Source of the DNA: Comamonas odontotermitis
GTDB lineage: Bacteria; Pseudomonadota; Gammaproteobacteria; Burkholderiales; Burkholderiaceae_C
Reading direction: 5' to 3'
Assembly (NCBI RefSeq): GCF_014207855.1
Contig: NZ_JACHKZ010000001.1
Coordinates: forward strand, 372,001 to 436,000
Length of the DNA stretch: 64,000 nt
Of this stretch, positions 60,116-64,000 are shown one piece after another. A model generated the notes under the pieces. That model was given only the letters and a program-made list of their open reading frames with translations, had not been told where the DNA came from and did not search any database. A program made the position numbers and the translations under genes. Each line of letters starts with the position of its first letter. The first letter of the stretch is position 1.

Positions 60116-62083
60116 ATGCAATACGAACTTCCCTTCGACAACAAGAAGACGGTCTACCTCGACGACATAGCGTGTAAGTTCCTGGGTGTGACCAATGATG
60201 ACCAAGTGCTGCTTCAAAACCAGGAATCGGGTGCCACTGTCATTATCGGCTCGCAAGAGTTGGTTCAGAAGTACCTTACGGGAGATCTGAAGCTCGCCGT
60301 TACTGTCAGGCAGATGTGTATACATGGCGAAGAGCATGGCGCAGCTGTGCGTGCTGACAAGATGTCTCCGTTTGGGCGGTTCAATTCTGACCGGCACATC
60401 GCGTACGTGACCCAGCTCAATGAGCGCTTTGCCACTTGCGGCAGCCGAGCAATGCTGCAAAAAGCCATTGATCAAATCGCTCATGAGCGTGGCGAGCAAA
60501 CCCCGCCGCACGCGTCCACTGTCTACCGCTGGTTAGGGGAATATCGAGCCGATGGCATCTCTGGGTTGCTGAGTCGGATAGGAAACTGTGGAGGTGCCAA
60601 CAAAAGCAGACTACCGGCTCAGGTCGATGCGATCGTTCATCAAAAGATCGAGGAGACCCTCGATCGCAGTCACGTCTGGACCGCTGAGGCCATCTTGGAC
60701 AGCATCCGGGCAGAAATCAACATCAGGAATAAATTCCTGACTCAGCACGATCGGCTGACTGCTCCATCTATACGCACATTGCAGCGCAGGCTTGCATCGC
60801 TTCCGCAGTTCGATGTAGCCGTAGCCAAGTATGGAATTAAAGAAGCCGAGCGCAGGTTTGCCAATCATGGTGTCGCACGGCGCACCAAGCGAATACTGGA
60901 GCTCGTTGAGATTGACCACACGCTACTGGACATCCTAATCGTCGATGAAAACGGCAACGTCATTGGCCGGCCCGTTCTTACCCTGGTTATTGACCGGTAC
61001 TCAAGGGTTGTATTGGGCTTTCATCTGTCTCTTGATGGTTACGGCGCGCACTCAGTTTTCGCCGCATTGCGCCACGCGCTGTTGCCCAAGACCTATCTTC
61101 GAGAAGGCAGGTTTGCAGAGCTCATGCTGACCTGGCCATGCTTTGGCTGGTTTGAGCGCTTGCTGATGGACAACGGCAGAGAGTTCCACTCCCGTGCGGT
61201 AACCGATGCCTTGCTCAATCTCGGTATCGTCGGCGAGTTCGCCAAGTCCCGGCAACCTAACGACAAGCCTTTCGTCGAGCGCTTGCTAAAAACCATCAAC
61301 TATTCATTTGTGCATCAACTGCCGGGAACCACGTTTGCGAAATATGAACAGCGACAGGGCGTGAACTCTGAAAAAGAAGCTGCCTTCACCCTTGAAGAGC
61401 TCGACATGGCTCTTCATGTCTGGCTGCTGCAGAAATACCATACGCGCCCTCACCGGGGCCTTAGAAACAAGACTCCGCTGCAACTGTGGAACGAGTCTGC
61501 AAAGGCTTTTCCCCCAAAGCTGAAGTGCGACGTTGATCATGTGGATTTCGAGTTCGCGGAACGGAAGGAATCGGCACTGCAGCACTATGGGATTGATCTC
61601 AACACTTTCAGATATACCTCCACAGAGCTTATGCAATTGCGCCGAATGCTGCCCGCGAACCAGAAGGCGGAAGTTAAGTGGCCACGCAGGGATGTCGGCT
61701 ACATCTATGTTTGGGATCCGCTCGATGAGCGCCCCATCAAGGCGTTCAACACGGAGTCTGAGTTCAGCGGCCTCAGCCTTGAGCAAGCAAAGGCCGTACG
61801 CAAACACCACGCCCAGGATCTCCCAGAAAACCGGGCAATACGAGCTACCGCAAGCGCGACTATCAATCAAATGCAGGATGACGCACGGAAGTCAAAAAGA
61901 CTAAAGGAGCGCAAAGCAGGCTCCCGTCTGGCTGGAATGAATAGCAGTACCTTCCGCGCTCCGAAGCGCTCGCCATCGCGGCAAGGCCCCGTACCTCCAC
62001 TTCAATTTCAAGTTGATGTCGATATAGGGCACGGCAATGACCTCGATGTTTTCGAAATGCTTGAGCTGGAGGCTGAACTGTGA
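60116..62083 (+). CDS. tnsB: DDE transposase TnsB
   Basis: 655 residues with RBS AAGGAG. N-terminal DNA-binding helices (TVYRWLGEYRADGISGL), then the integrase core with Asp267 (EIDHT), Asp352 (MDNGREF) and Glu388 (KPFVERL), and a C-terminal Mu-type domain. It recognises the ends and joins them to the target. The stop overlaps the tnsC start by four bases. Confidence 0.93.
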   Translation: MQYELPFDNKKTVYLDDIACKFLGVTNDDQVLLQNQESGATVIIGSQELVQKYLTGDLKLAVTVRQMCIHGEEHGAAVRADKMSPFGRFNSDRHIAYVTQLNERFATCGSRAMLQKAIDQIAHERGEQTPPHASTVYRWLGEYRADGISGLLSRIGNCGGANKSRLPAQVDAIVHQKIEETLDRSHVWTAEAILDSIRAEINIRNKFLTQHDRLTAPSIRTLQRRLASLPQFDVAVAKYGIKEAERRFANHGVARRTKRILELVEIDHTLLDILIVDENGNVIGRPVLTLVIDRYSRVVLGFHLSLDGYGAHSVFAALRHALLPKTYLREGRFAELMLTWPCFGWFERLLMDNGREFHSRAVTDALLNLGIVGEFAKSRQPNDKPFVERLLKTINYSFVHQLPGTTFAKYEQRQGVNSEKEAAFTLEELDMALHVWLLQKYHTRPHRGLRNKTPLQLWNESAKAFPPKLKCDVDHVDFEFAERKESALQHYGIDLNTFRYTSTELMQLRRMLPANQKAEVKWPRRDVGYIYVWDPLDERPIKAFNTESEFSGLSLEQAKAVRKHHAQDLPENRAIRATASATINQMQDDARKSKRLKERKAGSRLAGMNSSTFRAPKRSPSRQGPVPPLQFQVDVDIGHGNDLDVFEMLELEAEL

Positions 62084-63033
62084 ACACCCTGCACACCAGC
62101 CAAATTAACTTCAGCCAAATTTCGCAAAAAGTATCCAGCGCGTTTGGCAAGTTTCCCCAAGTCACAAGCCTGTTGAACACGCTAGACGAAAGGCTGCGAT
62201 CAGCGTTGTCCCCAGGTGAGCCGGAGCACTTGCTGATTACGGGGCTGCCGGGTACCGGCAAAAGCACCCTACTGAACCACTTCACCAAGCTTCACCCAAG
62301 CGTAGTTCATGAGGAATGGACGGAAGTACCCGTGGTCTATGTTGAGATTCCACCCAGGACAACGATCAAAGCCTTGGCTGGCATTGTTCTGCGCGAAATG
62401 GGCTCGCCATATTGGGACAAAGGCGACGAAGCTCAGCGGACTATCCAGCTGCGAACATTGATCATTGCTTGTAAGACCCGCATGATCATCTTCGACGAGG
62501 TCAATCACCTGGTGGATCGCGGAGGCGTCAGAACGCACTATCACGTAGGAGATTGGATCAAGCAGCTGTGCCGTCCAGGTGGACCAGTCCTTGTGCTTGC
62601 GGGCATACCGCGCGCAGAGCTACTGCTCGCAACAAACGCTCAGCTGCGCAGTAGATTCGGAGAGCAGATGTTCGTTCATGCTCTGTCTGCGAACGGCGAG
62701 GACATCAAGCTATTTTCAAAGGTTCTCAAGAGCTTTGAGAGGATGCTGTTGCCGCTCCCATGCATCGACCTGGGCGATGCCGCTGTGACACGTCAAGTCG
62801 CATTTGCTACAGATGGCCGCCTGAGGTCAATTTGCCACCTGCTACGACGTGCCGTCGCCATTGCCTCCCAGCATTCAAGTCCAAAGATCGATGGTGAGAC
62901 TCTGGCGCAAGCTTTTGTGGAAGTGATTTACCGCGAAGCAACCCCTGAGCGCAATCCTTTCCATCCCAAATTCAATGGGATCGCACTTACTCGCGCGAAG
63001 GAGCCCTTTGCCCAGGAGGCACAACGTGGATGA
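62080..63033 (+). CDS. tnsC: AAA+ regulator TnsC (TniB-like)
   Basis: 317 residues. Walker A GLPGTGKS (55-62) and Walker B MIIFDE (Asp139, Glu140), then sensor motifs. It is shorter than Tn7 TnsC (about 555) and closer to TniB in size. It bridges the target selector and the transposase. The stop overlaps the tniQ start by eight bases. Confidence 0.9.
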   Translation: MNTLHTSQINFSQISQKVSSAFGKFPQVTSLLNTLDERLRSALSPGEPEHLLITGLPGTGKSTLLNHFTKLHPSVVHEEWTEVPVVYVEIPPRTTIKALAGIVLREMGSPYWDKGDEAQRTIQLRTLIIACKTRMIIFDEVNHLVDRGGVRTHYHVGDWIKQLCRPGGPVLVLAGIPRAELLLATNAQLRSRFGEQMFVHALSANGEDIKLFSKVLKSFERMLLPLPCIDLGDAAVTRQVAFATDGRLRSICHLLRRAVAIASQHSSPKIDGETLAQAFVEVIYREATPERNPFHPKFNGIALTRAKEPFAQEAQRG

Positions 63034-64000
63034 TTTGCAGAAAATGCACCCTGAATCCGGGACAGCGCTGCTGGTGCGACCAGCACGGAAATGGGATGAG
63101 TGCGTCATTGGATTTCATGGACGAGTAGCAGCGCAAAATGGCATCAGACGCCGAGAGTTGGAACCACTCTTGCCACGCCAAAAAGTTTGCACCCATGCGT
63201 TCGGTCATCCGCTACCAGCTTGGGCTTGGAAGTACCGAGGAAAGGAGTATTTCACCTCCGCGTGCATCCATTGCATATGGGAGAACCGCTACATCAAGCA
63301 GGCATGGAGGATCAAGCTCGTGGAAGTGTGCCACGTGCATCACACGTTGCTCAGACCTGCGCACGACCTGGATAACAAACGCTGTAACTTTGATGCCATC
63401 TATTCACGCCTTGATGATCCGACATTTCGCTCGGACAATACCTGTCACGCCAACTACCGAGAGGAAGAATGGAGTGTCTTTCAAGCCATTTGGCCGTGGA
63501 TCAATGCCCCACAGAAAGTGGGATCGCAGGCTCTCGCTGCAAGCACGCTCATCGCCACATTGCTACAGCGCTTGGCATATGTCAGAGCGGAAAATGGAGA
63601 CACTGCTCAGCGGCAACCATTCCTTGTGCAGGTGGCCCGTTGGGCTAAGTCAATTGATCTGGACATCTGCGCATCCAGATACGGTATCGATGCGTTGCTG
63701 GTGAGATTGCCAAGCTCGCTCCACCGCGCTGCGGCCTATCGATTTCTCAATGAGGTAGTGGATGCCGAAAGGATCCAACGGTCGGTCATGCGCGAGCTGC
63801 CTCTACAGCGATGGCTTTCTCTGCTGCAATCGCTCCTGGCGACAGGCTCCGATGCTCTAGCACCATACAGACAGAGTGCTTATGAGCGCGCGTCGTTGCG
63901 ACAGAGGACAGATGAGTTGGACGTTCCGTCAGAAAAAAGGCAGTTCCTATTGGACATTTTTGAGGGCGCCGTTGCTCAAGCAATACGAGAGCGACCAAAA
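63026..64000 (+). CDS. tniQ: TniQ-like target-selection protein, 3' end cut by the window
   Basis: GTG 63026 overlaps tnsC by eight bases; an in-frame ATG follows at 63044. The frame is open to the last base (325 codons). The early part has the TniQ zinc-finger half ACIHCIWENRYIKQAWRI with EVCHVHHTLL, but the usual second CxxC after this is not evident. The rest is helical with no recognised motif. In Tn7-like elements TniQ/TnsD reads the attachment site, so this protein would decide where the element inserts. Confidence 0.75.
   Translation, partial: MDDLQKMHPESGTALLVRPARKWDECVIGFHGRVAAQNGIRRRELEPLLPRQKVCTHAFGHPLPAWAWKYRGKEYFTSACIHCIWENRYIKQAWRIKLVEVCHVHHTLLRPAHDLDNKRCNFDAIYSRLDDPTFRSDNTCHANYREEEWSVFQAIWPWINAPQKVGSQALAASTLIATLLQRLAYVRAENGDTAQRQPFLVQVARWAKSIDLDICASRYGIDALLVRLPSSLHRAAAYRFLNEVVDAERIQRSVMRELPLQRWLSLLQSLLATGSDALAPYRQSAYERASLRQRTDELDVPSEKRQFLLDIFEGAVAQAIRERPK

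Larger units (their letters stand above)
58832..64000 (+). mobile_element. Tn7-like transposon core, right side cut by the window
   Basis: Consecutive plus-strand genes xre, tnsA, tnsB, tnsC and tniQ with 8-base overlap or short gaps. The combination of TnsA endonuclease, DDE TnsB, AAA+ TnsC and TniQ is the cut-and-paste core of Tn7-like elements. Element ends are not certain; one possible end is the repeat array at gyrB 9 kb upstream, which would make the defence operon its cargo. Confidence 0.85.

Overview
The window is a stretch of a high-GC betaproteobacterial chromosome, most likely Comamonas or a close relative in the Comamonadaceae. Three things point there: a protocatechuate 4,5-cleavage operon in the order pmdU-K-E-F-D-AB-C as in Comamonas, a pobA/pobR pair, and an origin block rpmH-rnpA-yidD-yidC ... 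mnmE next to dnaA-dnaN-gyrB.

Left part (1-16 kb): a GT4 glycosyltransferase cut by the window edge; a membrane TPR protein; a small cluster with a Cys-cluster protein, a Rieske ferredoxin and a zinc-ribbon membrane protein; an M20 peptidase; a diguanylate cyclase; metX-metW under an apparent SAM-II riboswitch; and a divergent Lrp regulator/putA pair. Aromatic block (14-28 kb): pobA with its IclR regulator around a near-perfect 41-bp palindrome, a LysR regulator divergent from a tripartite-transport receptor, and the pmd operon. In that operon the two protocatechuate 4,5-dioxygenase subunits are fused into one polypeptide. Together PobA makes protocatechuate from 4-hydroxybenzoate, and PmdAB-C-D-E-F convert it to pyruvate and oxaloacetate.

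Housekeeping block (28-50 kb): a GDT1-type manganese exporter behind a yybP-ykoY riboswitch, two tandem RRM glycine-rich RNA-binding proteins, lptC-kdsC-kdsD, apt, several small genes, mnmE, a peptide-binding protein, yidC-yidD-rnpA-rpmH, oriC, dnaA, dnaN and gyrB.

Right part (50-64 kb) is accessory DNA. Immediately after gyrB is an array of short related repeats resembling transposase-binding sites. Then comes a tightly coupled minus-strand operon: a Phd/RelE-type toxin-antitoxin (toxin frameshifted), a drastically shortened HsdR, HsdS, a Septu-like ATPase (PtuA) and HNH nuclease (PtuB), HsdM, and a NucS-like gene cut by an IS3 relic. A graveyard of IS3-family fragments follows. The window ends in the core of a Tn7-like transposon on the plus strand: xre, tnsA, tnsB, tnsC and a tniQ-like gene running off the edge.

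The most interesting observation is the defence operon. HsdM and HsdS look intact, but HsdR keeps only its extreme N-terminus and two C-terminal segments, all in frame, with the nuclease and helicase parts gone; a PtuA/PtuB pair sits between hsdS and hsdM. One reading is a methylation-guided system in which PtuAB replaces the HsdR motor-nuclease. The plain alternative is a decayed type I system carrying an unrelated Septu module.
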